The translations under genes and the position numbers were made by a program. 17,766 nucleotides of DNA from an uncultured Clostridia bacterium. GTDB taxonomy: Bacteria; Bacillota; Clostridia; Christensenellales; UBA1242. The stretch is taken from positions 1 through 17,766 of the forward strand of contig CAMEUD010000013.1 in the NCBI GenBank assembly GCA_945937975.1. Direction: 5' to 3'. The notes beneath the pieces are model-generated. The model was not told the origin of the DNA. It ran no database searches and was given only the letters and a program-made list of their open reading frames with translations. Positions 6,997 to 16,948 of this stretch are shown here, in pieces (positions within the stretch are counted from its first letter, which is position 1; every line of letters starts with the position of its first letter).

Positions 6997-9900
6997 ATGA
7001 AAAAAATATTTCCATACATATTTGGCATTTTAAGTATTTTTTGTTTTGGTATAATTGCTGGTTGTGGAGAAAAACCACAATACAATTTATCATTTGAAAA
7101 ATCTTATATTGAGATGTCTATTGGCGACACTCTCGATTTATCAACATCTGTAAAAATTGATAATGCAGAAGTAAAAGATATAAAGTTTGCAACTCTTGAT
7201 GCAGGTGTTGTTTCAATAAGTGGACAAACTATAACGGCAGTAAACTATGGAACAACAATGGTAACTGCTGAATATGACACTTCTTATTCATATATGGAAG
7301 TTAAAGTATTTGCAAAGCCAATGCAAAGCGATACCCCAAATGGAATTGTTTATAACGAACAAACAAACTCAATCTCTTGGAACAAGGTTATGGTAAAAAT
7401 TGAAGATAGTATTCAAGAGATTACTTCATACACATTGCTTGTATCTCACAACAATGAACAAGCAAAAGAAATTTCTGTAAAGAACTCAAATTCCTATGTT
7501 TTGGAAGAAGGTGGACTTTATGATATCAAAGTTAAATGTGATGCAATAAAAATTAATGGACAAGAAATATACAGTGGTTCAAACTACTCTGAATCTTATG
7601 TTGTAAGAAAGTTATCTAGTCCAAAAAATATAAGTTACAATGATGAAACAGAAATTTTATCTTGGGACTGCGATGAAGATGTAAGCGAATTTAAAGTTGT
7701 TGTAAATGGTGTTTCATATCCAAAGACAACTGAAAAACAATTTGCGATTGATTTGTATAATCCGAATGAAATGAATGTTCAAGAATACAAAGTTCAAGTA
7801 AATGCAGTTTCTTACAAAAACACAAATGAAAATGTTGTGGTAAACAAAGTTGCAGTTGGAAGAAGTGCTGAAGTTGTTTGGAAAAGATTATATGCTCCAC
7901 AAATTTCAATCAGCAATGGACTTGTTACTTGGGATAATTCTCTTGTTGGAGATTTCCATTATGTGATTATAACAAAATCAGGAAATTCAACTATATCAAG
8001 AGATGTTGAACAAAATAACTTTGATGTCTCAAACATAATCACACCAGGACAATACAATGAAATATCATTAAAGGCTGTGTCAGATAGCAAAGACTATTTG
8101 TCAAGCAAAAATGAAAGCAAAGTTGAAAACATCACAAAATTAACAGCAACAACACTTTCATTTGACCCACAAACAAAAACAATTAGTGCATCAAATTATT
8201 TAGATAAAAATATTGAACTTAGCATAGTATTTAAAAGCAAAACAGAAAAAGTTTCACTAAATAGTGATGGCAAATATGTTTTTGACAAAACAGAAGAAGG
8301 AACATATGAAATCAGTGCAATAGTAAAAGCACAAAATGATAATGAAGTTCAATCAAACGAATCAAATGTTATTTCTCTTACAAATCTTGCAAAACTTGAT
8401 GTTAATACAATCACACAAAGAGTTGAAGATGAAAGATATTATTTAGACCACAGCGAATCAGCTGACATTGATTTGTATGAATACTACATAACATTCAATA
8501 ACGCAACAACACCATTAAATAGGTTATCAAATGGAAGTTTTGGTGTGATAGATGTGTTGTTCCATGATGTTGGAGAATATACAATTTCTATTAAGTCATT
8601 AAAGAATCAAGACCTAGGGAATGGAAAATACTATTTATCTTCATATACAACAGTTAAGGTTGTAAGACAAGAAGATTTAACCGTTACAAATAATGTAGAT
8701 GACAAAATAATAAGTTGGGAAACAACTCCTGTTGCATCAGGTTACGAATATTATATCAATAAAGATAATCAAGCTTTTGAGCAAATCAAGCAAACAACAG
8801 AAAATCAATATTCTTATTCTTCATATGAATATGGCAATTATGATTTTTATGTAAAAGCAAAAGGTTCAAACAGTGTTGGGTGCTTATATCTTGATAGTTT
8901 GCACTATGTAAAACAGTCTTTTGAAATGTTATACAAATTACAAAGCCCAGAGATTTCTTTTGACAGACAAACAAAAATTGTAACAATAGCAAAAGATTTA
9001 CTTGCAACAGACTACGAAATCCAATTTGATGATGTTATCTTAACATATGATGACAGTGCAGAAACTATTTCAATAGATTTAACTGACAAAATTACAACAG
9101 CAAAAACTTACACATTTATGGTAAGGGCAAAAAATGAAGCAAATGCTTTAATTAAACCTTCTGATTATTCAACAATTCAAATTACAAAACTTGTAAGTCC
9201 AACAAATTATTATCTTTCAAAAGATGGCGTTCTTCAAGTAACAACTTCTGTTGACCCAAGTTCACTCGCAGAACAAAAAACTTATGTTACAATAAATGAT
9301 GAACAAACATTGACATTAGACAAAACAAATTCAAATTTTGTTGTAAGAGCAAAATTCTTGGCAAATCCAAACAGAGTAAATGATATGTATTATCTTGATA
9401 GTGATTTTGAAACATTTAATATTTCAAGATTACAAACTCCACAAAAACCAATTCTTGATGATGCGATACTTTCTTGGGATACAATAAATTATTCAAACTT
9501 TATCTACAAGTTGACATTCACTCAAGGAGATATAATCAAAATTGCATCTGTTTCAAAAGCGATTGAGAGTATTGATGTTTTGACTGATGAAAATTTGAGT
9601 GGAATAGACAAAACAAAAGATTTTTATGCAAACATACAATATGAATACCAAGGTGGAAATTTGGATTTGAGTGGAACAAGAGATTTTAAATTCTCATCAC
9701 TCACAAGCGAGCAAGCACTTATTCACAAACTTAAAAGTGATAAAACAATGGTAGTAAGTGAAAACGAAGGCGTTGTTAAAGTTACTTGGGAAGCAAGTGA
9801 AATTGAAGGTGCAACTTACGAATTAAAATTCAAAGCAGACACAGATGAAGATTTTGTTGTGCTATACACAGGTACAAACCCAGAATTTATTATCACAGAT

Positions 9901-12900
9901 AAAGTTCAAGAAGAAGGTAAATATACATTAAGATTAAAAATTACAAAACAAGGCTATATTTCTTCTGAATTTGTTGATGCTTATGTTGAAAGACTAAAAA
10001 ATGTTGAACAAATTTCTATTGATGAAAACGAAGAAATAAGTGTTCAAACGGATTACACAAAAGCTGAATATGTTGTTGGAGATGATTCAAAACTCCACAA
10101 AGTAATGCAACTTGACAAAATTGAAATTATGTCAAATGGACAAGAGATAACAAATCTTAATAATCAAACAGGAAGATTTGCTGTTTCTGTAAAATTGATT
10201 GCAGCAAGATACACAAGTGGTGAATATTATTATCTTGATAGTAAAGAAAGAGTATTTAATTTCTCAAGAGTAAGTACATTAGATGCACCAATAGTTAATG
10301 ACAATCAAATTACATGGGCAAAAGTTGAAGATAATAAATATATGTTAAAATTCACTGCAGGTGATTTGGTTGAATATTTGGGAATATTAAATAATACAAT
10401 TTCAACAAACGATACAAAAATACAAGATATTATTACAAAACTAAATAGCAACACAATTAGTGTATGTGTTAAAGTTGATATTGACCAATTTGTTGCATTG
10501 GCAAATGGAGAAGAATATAAATTATCTTCAAATTACTCAAATAGTGTTGAATTTATAAAACTTGAAATAGTAAGTAATATTGTGATTTCATCAACAGATG
10601 ATGCAGTAAAACAAGAAAGACTAAAAATTTCTTGGGATTATGATGATTCAAATGCTCAAGTTAAACAATATATAATTAGTTTGTATAAAAACGATACATT
10701 GATTAGAGATAATATAACAAGTCAAGGAAAATTCATCTATATTGATGATGCAAAAGAAGATGGAAAGTATTATGTACAAATCAAAGTCGTTGGACAAAAT
10801 AATTATATTGACTCAAATTATGCAAAATCTAACATTGTTACAAGATTAAAATCACCAATTAATATCACAATCAGTCAAGATGGAATAATATCATTTACAG
10901 GCATTGAAAATGCAAAATCATATTATATAGAATATTATCATGGAGATGACTTTAAAGGTAAAATTGATAATATTTCAACAACAACCTATGATATGCAAGA
11001 ACTTTTATATGGAAACACATTCTTTGGTGATGTTTCAATTAAAGTTATTGCAGTGGGTGGGCAAGGAATTGATGAATATCAAACACTTTCAAGCCCATTC
11101 TCAACTGAATATGTATTCACAAAAGCAAAAGAAGCAAATGTAAGAATATTCGTGGACAAACTTATTGCTGGTGGAGAAAATGCCGAAGAAATTGATAGCG
11201 ATAGTGTTTACTTAATAACAATTTCAACAAAGCAAGGCAGAGTTGTAAAAGAATTAGAATTAAAATATGGAAAAGAATACTATTTTGAAGATTTTGCTTA
11301 TGTAGATTCAAGTACATTGGTTGATACAAGTATTGAACAAACATTTGTAATTAAATCTGTAAGAAGAGTTAATTTGGAAAATTATGTTCTTTCAAATTCA
11401 ACAAGAAAAGAAGTTACAAAATTAAGTGATGTTCAAAACTTTGGTTTTATAAGAAAAACAAATGGAATAGATTCTTCAATTTATATTCAAGGCAATATTG
11501 ATAATAATGCAAATAAATATATCTTAAAAATAAAAGATTTAGATGATGTAATTAATGATTTTGTTTTGGGAACTGATAAATTTGAAAAATTACTTGATAT
11601 AGATTTATTACAAAAATTACCAGAAAACTTTACGATAAGCATATATAAGCAAGGAATGATAAATGAAAATGGAACAAGTTATATTAACAGTTCAAGCATT
11701 GTTATTTCTGGCAAAAAGTTAGCACAAAACAAAAAACTTGAAACAAATAATGGTAAACTTGTATGGAATCAAATTGATGATGCAAGCGACTATGTGTTAA
11801 GAGTAAAAGACTCAAAAGAAACAACAATACTTACAGGTTTTGTTAATAATAATGTTCACACATTATCAAGCGAACTTGCAGGAAAGGTTGGACTACTTAA
11901 AGTTAATATTAAAGCACTGGGAAATGTTGGTAGCACATTAAAAACCGAAAATATTATTCTTGATTCAACATATATCTTGGCAGAACAAGTAGATGAAGAA
12001 ACAAAAGAAACAACTACTATTGAAAAAGATTATGATTGTAAGAAATTGTCTATTCCAACAAATTATAAGGTAATTGAAGGATATATAACTTTCAAAGCAC
12101 CAGAAAATAATTTAAGTTATGTATCAGTTGTTGACGGAAATGAATATGAATTATCTTTTGTTCCAACAGAACAAACAGATTATGTTGTAACATATTCAGA
12201 TAGTATGTATAACGAGTTGTTGGAAAACAAAGCATACAATGTAAGCATAAGAGCAAAAAGTTCAGCAAAAGATATAATTTATTCTGATTTAACAAGCACT
12301 TTAAAGATGAAGATTATGGCAAATAATTCAAAAGATTCTTTAGCAGTGAACTTTAAAACACTATCACAAAATCCATTAAAATATGATTACACAATAAACG
12401 AAATTACTTGGGATAAAGATACAAATGCTCAAAACGGATATATCTTGAACTATGGTAATGTAATTTCATATTCTAATGATGAAATATTCCTTCCAAACAA
12501 AGATACATTAAAAGAAGGAATGTATAATTTTAAAATGGCAGTAAGGGGTAATTCTACTGCTGATAGTGATGGTTGTTATCATCTTAATTCAAAATATAGT
12601 AAGTCATTACAAGTTTACAAACTTGGCACTGTTGATATAAAAGTTAATGGTGGAAAGATAACATGGAAAACAGTCGTAATGGCAACAGGATATTTGATTT
12701 ATCTTGACGGAAATATATATTCTGAAACTCCACTTGATGGAACAGAAACAGAACTCGAAAATTGGAGTGATTACAAAGACCACAAATTGGAGATGAGAGC
12801 AATTTCTTCAGACTCAATGTTTATGTGTGGGAATATCGCTGAATATACAATAGAGAAAAAAGATGATTCTGGAGAAACAACAGAAGTAGTGCAAAATGTT

Positions 12901-15900
12901 TCAAAACTTGAAGCACCTGAAAGCCTTGAAGTAGAAAATGGTGCATTCGTTTGGAATATAAAAAATAAATTCTCATTAAGCGAATTGTTAAGCCTTTCAA
13001 AGGGTAACAGAATAAGAAGACAAGCCACAATATCAGTACAATCGTTATATAGCGACAAAGTTACATTAAGATTTAGCGATATGGCAAGTGGTGCGACTTA
13101 CGCTTATACTCATGATTTGGTAGACTTTATTAATATATCACAAGAAGTTAGAGATCAAGTGAAATCTCTTGCAGGTACTGTTGGTGCAGATATTAATCTT
13201 GATGATTTTCAATATCTTGGTTGGCCAACTGTTGAAAATGGATATTATGAAGTTGGTAAAGATTTACCAAGTGGAACATATAACTTATATTTAAAACAAT
13301 CTGGCGATAATGTAAGTTATATAACATCAAACTTTGGTTCAGCTCAAGAAATTTATGTTCCATATGCTCCAAGAATTAAAATGATTTATGAAAATAATAG
13401 TTTTAAACTTACTTGGGATAAAATTACAATTCCTTCAAAATATGGCATCAATAATCCAACATATAAAGTTATTGTTGAAGGCAAAACAAAGAATGAAGAA
13501 GGAAAAGATATTGTAAGGCGTAAAGTACTTGGACAAACAACAGACCTTAAATTTGATTTGTCATCATACATTCAAAATGGTGAGCTTACAAGTGATTACA
13601 CAAGAATTTATGTGTTTGTTTCAGGCGATAATTCAAAAGTAATAAATGGTAAACTTTCAAATGTTATTGAAATGAAAGTTCTAAACAAAACCACAGCATA
13701 TGTAAGCAGTGGTGAAATGTATTGGAACTCACAAGAAAGCGCAACAGAATATTTAGTTACATATAAAAAATCAACAGAACAAGTGTCAAAACAATTAACA
13801 CTCACAAAAGCGTTCTGGGATTGCAGTGAACTTGAGAGTGGCGTTGAATATGATGTTAATATTCAAGCAATAGGACTTAGAATTGCATCAACAACACAAG
13901 CAACACTAACAGGTAAAGATTCAAGCGTTGGAAAAGTTGTGAAACTATATGACCCAGAATCAAAAGTAGATTGTGGAATATTTAGTTGGAAACAAATTGA
14001 AAATGCAAGTTCTTATGAAATAAATACATATATAAACAATAAAAAACAAGAAAATGTAAAAATTTCAAATATTGCAGATGAAAATAGTAACATAAATTAT
14101 GAAACAACTTTTGCAGATGAAAATATATTATATAGATTTAAAGCTATTGGTGATTTAAAAACTGAAATGAACGAAGATACAATCGCTTATGTAAATTCAA
14201 ACGAAACTGAAGGAATCTACGGAACAGTTCTTACATCACTTGAAAATATATTAGCAAAAGACGGAAAACTTACTTGGGAAATTGTAAACAATAATGGACT
14301 TAATGTTACATCATACAAACTTATCTTCAATAAAGTTGATAAAGATGGTAATATAAGTGATAGTGAATATATCGTAACAGGTTCAAGTTTCAAAGATATA
14401 GATAACTTATCAAAATATGCATATGATTGCAGTGATTTGGATAGTGGAAGATATCAAGTAACAATTCAAGCATATTATGAAAACAATAAGCAAGAAAGAA
14501 TTTACTCATACAATGGTTCAACAGCATACTATTTAATGGGTCTAATTGAACAAGAGTATGTGTTTGAAAAATATAGCAAAGTTCAAGGACAAAATGGAAC
14601 ACAAGGTGTTGTTCTTGACAATGTTATAATCAATGATGGCGAGTTTAGTTGGGAATATTCAGGAGAACTTGAAGAAGTGAACTATGATTATGAATTGGTA
14701 TTCACTTCAACAACAGGTGCAGTAAAAACATTTGTATGCTCTGACCCAAGATTCTTTGGAAATATCGTTGACAGTTTAACATTGGAAGAAACATTTACAC
14801 TTAAAGTAAGAGTTATTCCTAAAAAAGATGTTGAAGACTTTATTAGTTCTAACTATATAACATTCATAAATGTAAACGCATATGATAGCGAAATTGTATA
14901 CCAACTTAATGGAGTAAAAGAATCAGATATTTTACTTTCAAAGAGTGGAGATAGTGATTCTCTATACATTAACTGGGGAAAATATGTTGTTTCAAGTGGA
15001 ACAACAAACCTTAGCGAATCAATGCAAGTTAAATATAGAATTGTATATTGGAGTGAACATGATGGAGTTACTTCAGAAAAACAAGAAATAATTGTTCAAG
15101 ATACAAAGATTGATACAAATAGATTTGAGTTTGATATTACAAGTGAATTTACATTATACTATCAAATCCAAGTATTGCCATTAGGCACATTAAGTTATGT
15201 ACCATCAGCACTTAGTGAAATAAGAGATATTAAGAAACCAAAATCAGTTGCAGAAGTATTCTATGATGAAGAAAAGATGTATTACTACTGGTCAACAGAA
15301 GGTACATCAAACGACCATAGCTTCAAGATTAGAGATGAAGTTCTTGCAATGAATGAAGATGGCGAATTAATATTAGATAGTGATGGGAATCCAATAGTTG
15401 TTAGAACATACACATTTATCACAAAAGATAACACAACAAACACATATATACCAGTTGAACTTGGTTACCACAAAGTTTCTGTTGCTGTTGTTGTTAGAAC
15501 AAGTGGTGATGAAGGCAGTTTGACATCAAGTTACACATATTATAATAATAGTGATACAAGAACATTGATTAATCTATTTGAAATAGGTGAAGTAAATGCA
15601 AATGTCTATGGCTCACTTGGAACAACAGATAATCCATATTTAATTACAAATGAAACACAATTTGCAAATATTAGATATAGATTAGATAAACCATCTTACC
15701 AAAACTCATATATCTTAACTCAAAATGGTGTTGAAACAAAAGTTACACTTTCTGGACAAGATAATTACTTTAACTTTAAACAAACTTGTGATATTAGCAA
15801 TGTAACTCCATTTGGTATGGTTAAGAACAAAAATGAAGAAAGCGTAATATTTAAAGGGGTTTATGATGGTAACTATAAGCAATTAACATGGAATTGTGAA

Positions 15901-16884
15901 TTAGACCAAATGAGATTACTTGTTAGAAAAAATATTTCGTTATTCTCAGAAATAAGCTCAACAGGTAAAGTTATGAACTTAAAGGTAATTGCAAATTACA
16001 CTGGAAAACTTACTGTTGCAGGAACAATATCAATGATTTGTACAACAAACTCTGGTACAATAAGCAATTTGATTATTGGAACTATGACATCAAGCATTTC
16101 AATTCAAGACCAAGATGTGTTCTGGTTTGGAGTATGTAACGAAAATAAAGGTTCGATAACAAATGTTGTAAATTATTATAGTGTTACATTGTCTTCACAA
16201 TCAAAATCAACAAGAATGGGTTATGCAGGAATTGCAAACAAAAACACTGGCACAGTTTCAAGATGTGCAAACTATGGAAATATTGAAATTTGTTCAATAA
16301 ATGCCACAGTTGGTGGAATTGTTGCAACCAACGAAGGTGTTGTTGAAAGATGCGTTCTTAAGAATACAAGTTCAAAAATCACAATGCCAAAAGTTTCTGA
16401 TACAGCCATTGTATACTTTGGTGGAATTGTTGGTAACAACGCAACTTCTGGAACAATTAGTTATTCATACACTTACACAAATACAACTGTATATCGTTAT
16501 GCATCAAACACATCAAATGACAAAGTTTATATTGCAGGTCTTGTTGGATATTCAGCAAATGACAAGATTTCAAGGTCATATGTATACAACAAGATAACAG
16601 CACAAAGCAGTCAAAATGTTCAAATTGGTTCAATTTATATGTTTGCATATATTGCAAATGTACAAAGTTCATCAGATACATATTGTTATTGCAACCAAAG
16701 AGAAACATATTCTCCAATTGGTGGAAGCACACAATTTAGTATTCAAGAATATTCAAATAAGCCAAGTGGAACAGATTTGAATAAAGGTGGAGATGCTTAC
16801 TATGTTGCAAATGAAAGTAACTTCCCAAGTTTGGTATGGGAAACTGAATTTGACAACCTATGGAAAGAAAATACAGCAGTGTAG
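6997..16884 (+). CDS. Giant modular surface lipoprotein with beta-sandwich stalk and GLUG-like beta-helix tip
   Basis: A 3295-aa exported protein. Residues 1-23 are a lipoprotein signal: KK, a hydrophobic core and lipobox I20-A-G-C23, so Cys23 should be lipidated and tether the protein to the outer face of the membrane. Residues about 28-105 resemble a bacterial Ig-like (Big_2) domain. Residues about 108-2870 hold some 28 fibronectin-III-like modules of about 100 aa, many with an I-x-W strand, a mid-module G-x-Y-x-(V/I) strand and an end motif near Y-L-x-S. From G2875 (GTTDNPYLI) to the end is a right-handed beta-helix of GLUG-like coils, such as GGIVATN at 3106, GGIVGNN at 3142 and AGLVGYS at 3180. 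No sortase motif, protease or glycosidase signature is seen. It stops with TAG followed by in-frame TAA. It is transcribed alone. A role in adhesion or binding of a surface glycan or host ligand is inference from architecture only. Confidence 0.92.
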   Translation: MKKIFPYIFGILSIFCFGIIAGCGEKPQYNLSFEKSYIEMSIGDTLDLSTSVKIDNAEVKDIKFATLDAGVVSISGQTITAVNYGTTMVTAEYDTSYSYMEVKVFAKPMQSDTPNGIVYNEQTNSISWNKVMVKIEDSIQEITSYTLLVSHNNEQAKEISVKNSNSYVLEEGGLYDIKVKCDAIKINGQEIYSGSNYSESYVVRKLSSPKNISYNDETEILSWDCDEDVSEFKVVVNGVSYPKTTEKQFAIDLYNPNEMNVQEYKVQVNAVSYKNTNENVVVNKVAVGRSAEVVWKRLYAPQISISNGLVTWDNSLVGDFHYVIITKSGNSTISRDVEQNNFDVSNIITPGQYNEISLKAVSDSKDYLSSKNESKVENITKLTATTLSFDPQTKTISASNYLDKNIELSIVFKSKTEKVSLNSDGKYVFDKTEEGTYEISAIVKAQNDNEVQSNESNVISLTNLAKLDVNTITQRVEDERYYLDHSESADIDLYEYYITFNNATTPLNRLSNGSFGVIDVLFHDVGEYTISIKSLKNQDLGNGKYYLSSYTTVKVVRQEDLTVTNNVDDKIISWETTPVASGYEYYINKDNQAFEQIKQTTENQYSYSSYEYGNYDFYVKAKGSNSVGCLYLDSLHYVKQSFEMLYKLQSPEISFDRQTKIVTIAKDLLATDYEIQFDDVILTYDDSAETISIDLTDKITTAKTYTFMVRAKNEANALIKPSDYSTIQITKLVSPTNYYLSKDGVLQVTTSVDPSSLAEQKTYVTINDEQTLTLDKTNSNFVVRAKFLANPNRVNDMYYLDSDFETFNISRLQTPQKPILDDAILSWDTINYSNFIYKLTFTQGDIIKIASVSKAIESIDVLTDENLSGIDKTKDFYANIQYEYQGGNLDLSGTRDFKFSSLTSEQALIHKLKSDKTMVVSENEGVVKVTWEASEIEGATYELKFKADTDEDFVVLYTGTNPEFIITDKVQEEGKYTLRLKITKQGYISSEFVDAYVERLKNVEQISIDENEEISVQTDYTKAEYVVGDDSKLHKVMQLDKIEIMSNGQEITNLNNQTGRFAVSVKLIAARYTSGEYYYLDSKERVFNFSRVSTLDAPIVNDNQITWAKVEDNKYMLKFTAGDLVEYLGILNNTISTNDTKIQDIITKLNSNTISVCVKVDIDQFVALANGEEYKLSSNYSNSVEFIKLEIVSNIVISSTDDAVKQERLKISWDYDDSNAQVKQYIISLYKNDTLIRDNITSQGKFIYIDDAKEDGKYYVQIKVVGQNNYIDSNYAKSNIVTRLKSPINITISQDGIISFTGIENAKSYYIEYYHGDDFKGKIDNISTTTYDMQELLYGNTFFGDVSIKVIAVGGQGIDEYQTLSSPFSTEYVFTKAKEANVRIFVDKLIAGGENAEEIDSDSVYLITISTKQGRVVKELELKYGKEYYFEDFAYVDSSTLVDTSIEQTFVIKSVRRVNLENYVLSNSTRKEVTKLSDVQNFGFIRKTNGIDSSIYIQGNIDNNANKYILKIKDLDDVINDFVLGTDKFEKLLDIDLLQKLPENFTISIYKQGMINENGTSYINSSSIVISGKKLAQNKKLETNNGKLVWNQIDDASDYVLRVKDSKETTILTGFVNNNVHTLSSELAGKVGLLKVNIKALGNVGSTLKTENIILDSTYILAEQVDEETKETTTIEKDYDCKKLSIPTNYKVIEGYITFKAPENNLSYVSVVDGNEYELSFVPTEQTDYVVTYSDSMYNELLENKAYNVSIRAKSSAKDIIYSDLTSTLKMKIMANNSKDSLAVNFKTLSQNPLKYDYTINEITWDKDTNAQNGYILNYGNVISYSNDEIFLPNKDTLKEGMYNFKMAVRGNSTADSDGCYHLNSKYSKSLQVYKLGTVDIKVNGGKITWKTVVMATGYLIYLDGNIYSETPLDGTETELENWSDYKDHKLEMRAISSDSMFMCGNIAEYTIEKKDDSGETTEVVQNVSKLEAPESLEVENGAFVWNIKNKFSLSELLSLSKGNRIRRQATISVQSLYSDKVTLRFSDMASGATYAYTHDLVDFINISQEVRDQVKSLAGTVGADINLDDFQYLGWPTVENGYYEVGKDLPSGTYNLYLKQSGDNVSYITSNFGSAQEIYVPYAPRIKMIYENNSFKLTWDKITIPSKYGINNPTYKVIVEGKTKNEEGKDIVRRKVLGQTTDLKFDLSSYIQNGELTSDYTRIYVFVSGDNSKVINGKLSNVIEMKVLNKTTAYVSSGEMYWNSQESATEYLVTYKKSTEQVSKQLTLTKAFWDCSELESGVEYDVNIQAIGLRIASTTQATLTGKDSSVGKVVKLYDPESKVDCGIFSWKQIENASSYEINTYINNKKQENVKISNIADENSNINYETTFADENILYRFKAIGDLKTEMNEDTIAYVNSNETEGIYGTVLTSLENILAKDGKLTWEIVNNNGLNVTSYKLIFNKVDKDGNISDSEYIVTGSSFKDIDNLSKYAYDCSDLDSGRYQVTIQAYYENNKQERIYSYNGSTAYYLMGLIEQEYVFEKYSKVQGQNGTQGVVLDNVIINDGEFSWEYSGELEEVNYDYELVFTSTTGAVKTFVCSDPRFFGNIVDSLTLEETFTLKVRVIPKKDVEDFISSNYITFINVNAYDSEIVYQLNGVKESDILLSKSGDSDSLYINWGKYVVSSGTTNLSESMQVKYRIVYWSEHDGVTSEKQEIIVQDTKIDTNRFEFDITSEFTLYYQIQVLPLGTLSYVPSALSEIRDIKKPKSVAEVFYDEEKMYYYWSTEGTSNDHSFKIRDEVLAMNEDGELILDSDGNPIVVRTYTFITKDNTTNTYIPVELGYHKVSVAVVVRTSGDEGSLTSSYTYYNNSDTRTLINLFEIGEVNANVYGSLGTTDNPYLITNETQFANIRYRLDKPSYQNSYILTQNGVETKVTLSGQDNYFNFKQTCDISNVTPFGMVKNKNEESVIFKGVYDGNYKQLTWNCELDQMRLLVRKNISLFSEISSTGKVMNLKVIANYTGKLTVAGTISMICTTNSGTISNLIIGTMTSSISIQDQDVFWFGVCNENKGSITNVVNYYSVTLSSQSKSTRMGYAGIANKNTGTVSRCANYGNIEICSINATVGGIVATNEGVVERCVLKNTSSKITMPKVSDTAIVYFGGIVGNNATSGTISYSYTYTNTTVYRYASNTSNDKVYIAGLVGYSANDKISRSYVYNKITAQSSQNVQIGSIYMFAYIANVQSSSDTYCYCNQRETYSPIGGSTQFSIQEYSNKPSGTDLNKGGDAYYVANESNFPSLVWETEFDNLWKENTAV
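7318..15600 (+). repeat. Array of about 28 fibronectin-III-like modules (protein-level repeat)
   Basis: Divergent tandem modules, about 300 bp each, inside the giant lipoprotein. Typical module: a short linker ending (K/R)-L-x-S/T-P, a strand such as ILSW, LVTW, KLTW or GEFSW, a strand with Y-x-(V/I/L), a G-x-Y strand, then Y-(L/I)-(D/S/N)-S-x-Y before the next linker. Examples of the W strand are near 7369, 7657, 7927, 8710, 9469, 9781, 10309, 10627, 11758, 12403, 12655, 12949, 13408, 13720, 13981, 14272 and 14644. About a third of modules lack the Trp. I counted them by eye, so the number may be off by two or three. DNA identity between modules is low, apart from the local case at 9187-10849. 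Confidence 0.8.
9187..10849 (+). repeat. Three-module supra-repeat within the stalk
   Basis: Modules at 9187-9990 and at 9991-10849 match in order as sets of three. Shared features: first module ending YYLDS then FNxSR; second module with YKLTFTQGD versus YMLKFTAGD; third module with a W strand, EEGKYTLRLKI versus EDGKYYVQIKV, then ISS versus IDS and RLK. A 15-base identical DNA stretch occurs at 9388-9402 and 10228-10242. This indicates a duplication younger than the array as a whole. Confidence 0.6.
15601..16884 (+). other. C-terminal GLUG-like beta-helix domain of the giant lipoprotein
   Basis: This part encodes about 425 residues. It opens with GTTDNPYLI followed by T-x-F-A-N-I, the usual lead-in of secreted GLUG proteins, then a strand-rich region containing YDGNYKQL. 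About seven short coils follow with the pattern G-(L/I)-x-x-x-N-x-G-x-(I/V)-x-x-(S/C), each 20-35 residues. The last stretch, FPSLVWE followed by FDNLW, is also characteristic of the C-terminal cap of this domain type. Two coils carry Cys after the small residue (SRCAN and ERC). No catalytic Asp/Lys/Arg cluster of pectate lyases is recognisable, so binding is more likely than catalysis. Confidence 0.75.
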
Positions 16885-16901
16885 TAACAACTGAATAAAT
16901 T

Positions 16902-16941
16902 AAAAACAAGGTAAATCAATTTTAGATTTGCCTTGTTTTTT
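16902..16941 (+). terminator. Strong terminator of the giant lipoprotein gene
   Basis: A 16-base stem, 16902-16917 against 16925-16940, with one G-U pair and a 7-base loop. It begins 17 bases after the stop and ends in six T. Its A-rich 5' arm makes it potentially active in both directions. Confidence 0.9.
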
Positions 16942-16948
16942 AACATAT

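Noticed and set aside
12771..13058. Antisense open frames within the lipoprotein gene
   Set aside because: They overlap well-supported module coding sequence, show no start signals and match no family.
16301..16597. Plus-strand open frame overlapping the beta-helix region
   Set aside because: It is out of frame with the strongly supported GLUG-like coils and has no start signal; its Leu/Gln-rich translation is a frame shadow.
260..16884. Possible UGA recoding, since no gene in the window stops at TGA
   Set aside because: All Trp codons I checked are TGG and no conserved motif is interrupted by TGA. Avoidance of TGA stops is expected at this base composition with few genes.
6997..16884. CRISPR or DNA tandem-repeat array
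   Set aside because: The repetition is at protein level with divergent DNA; there are no regularly spaced identical direct repeats.
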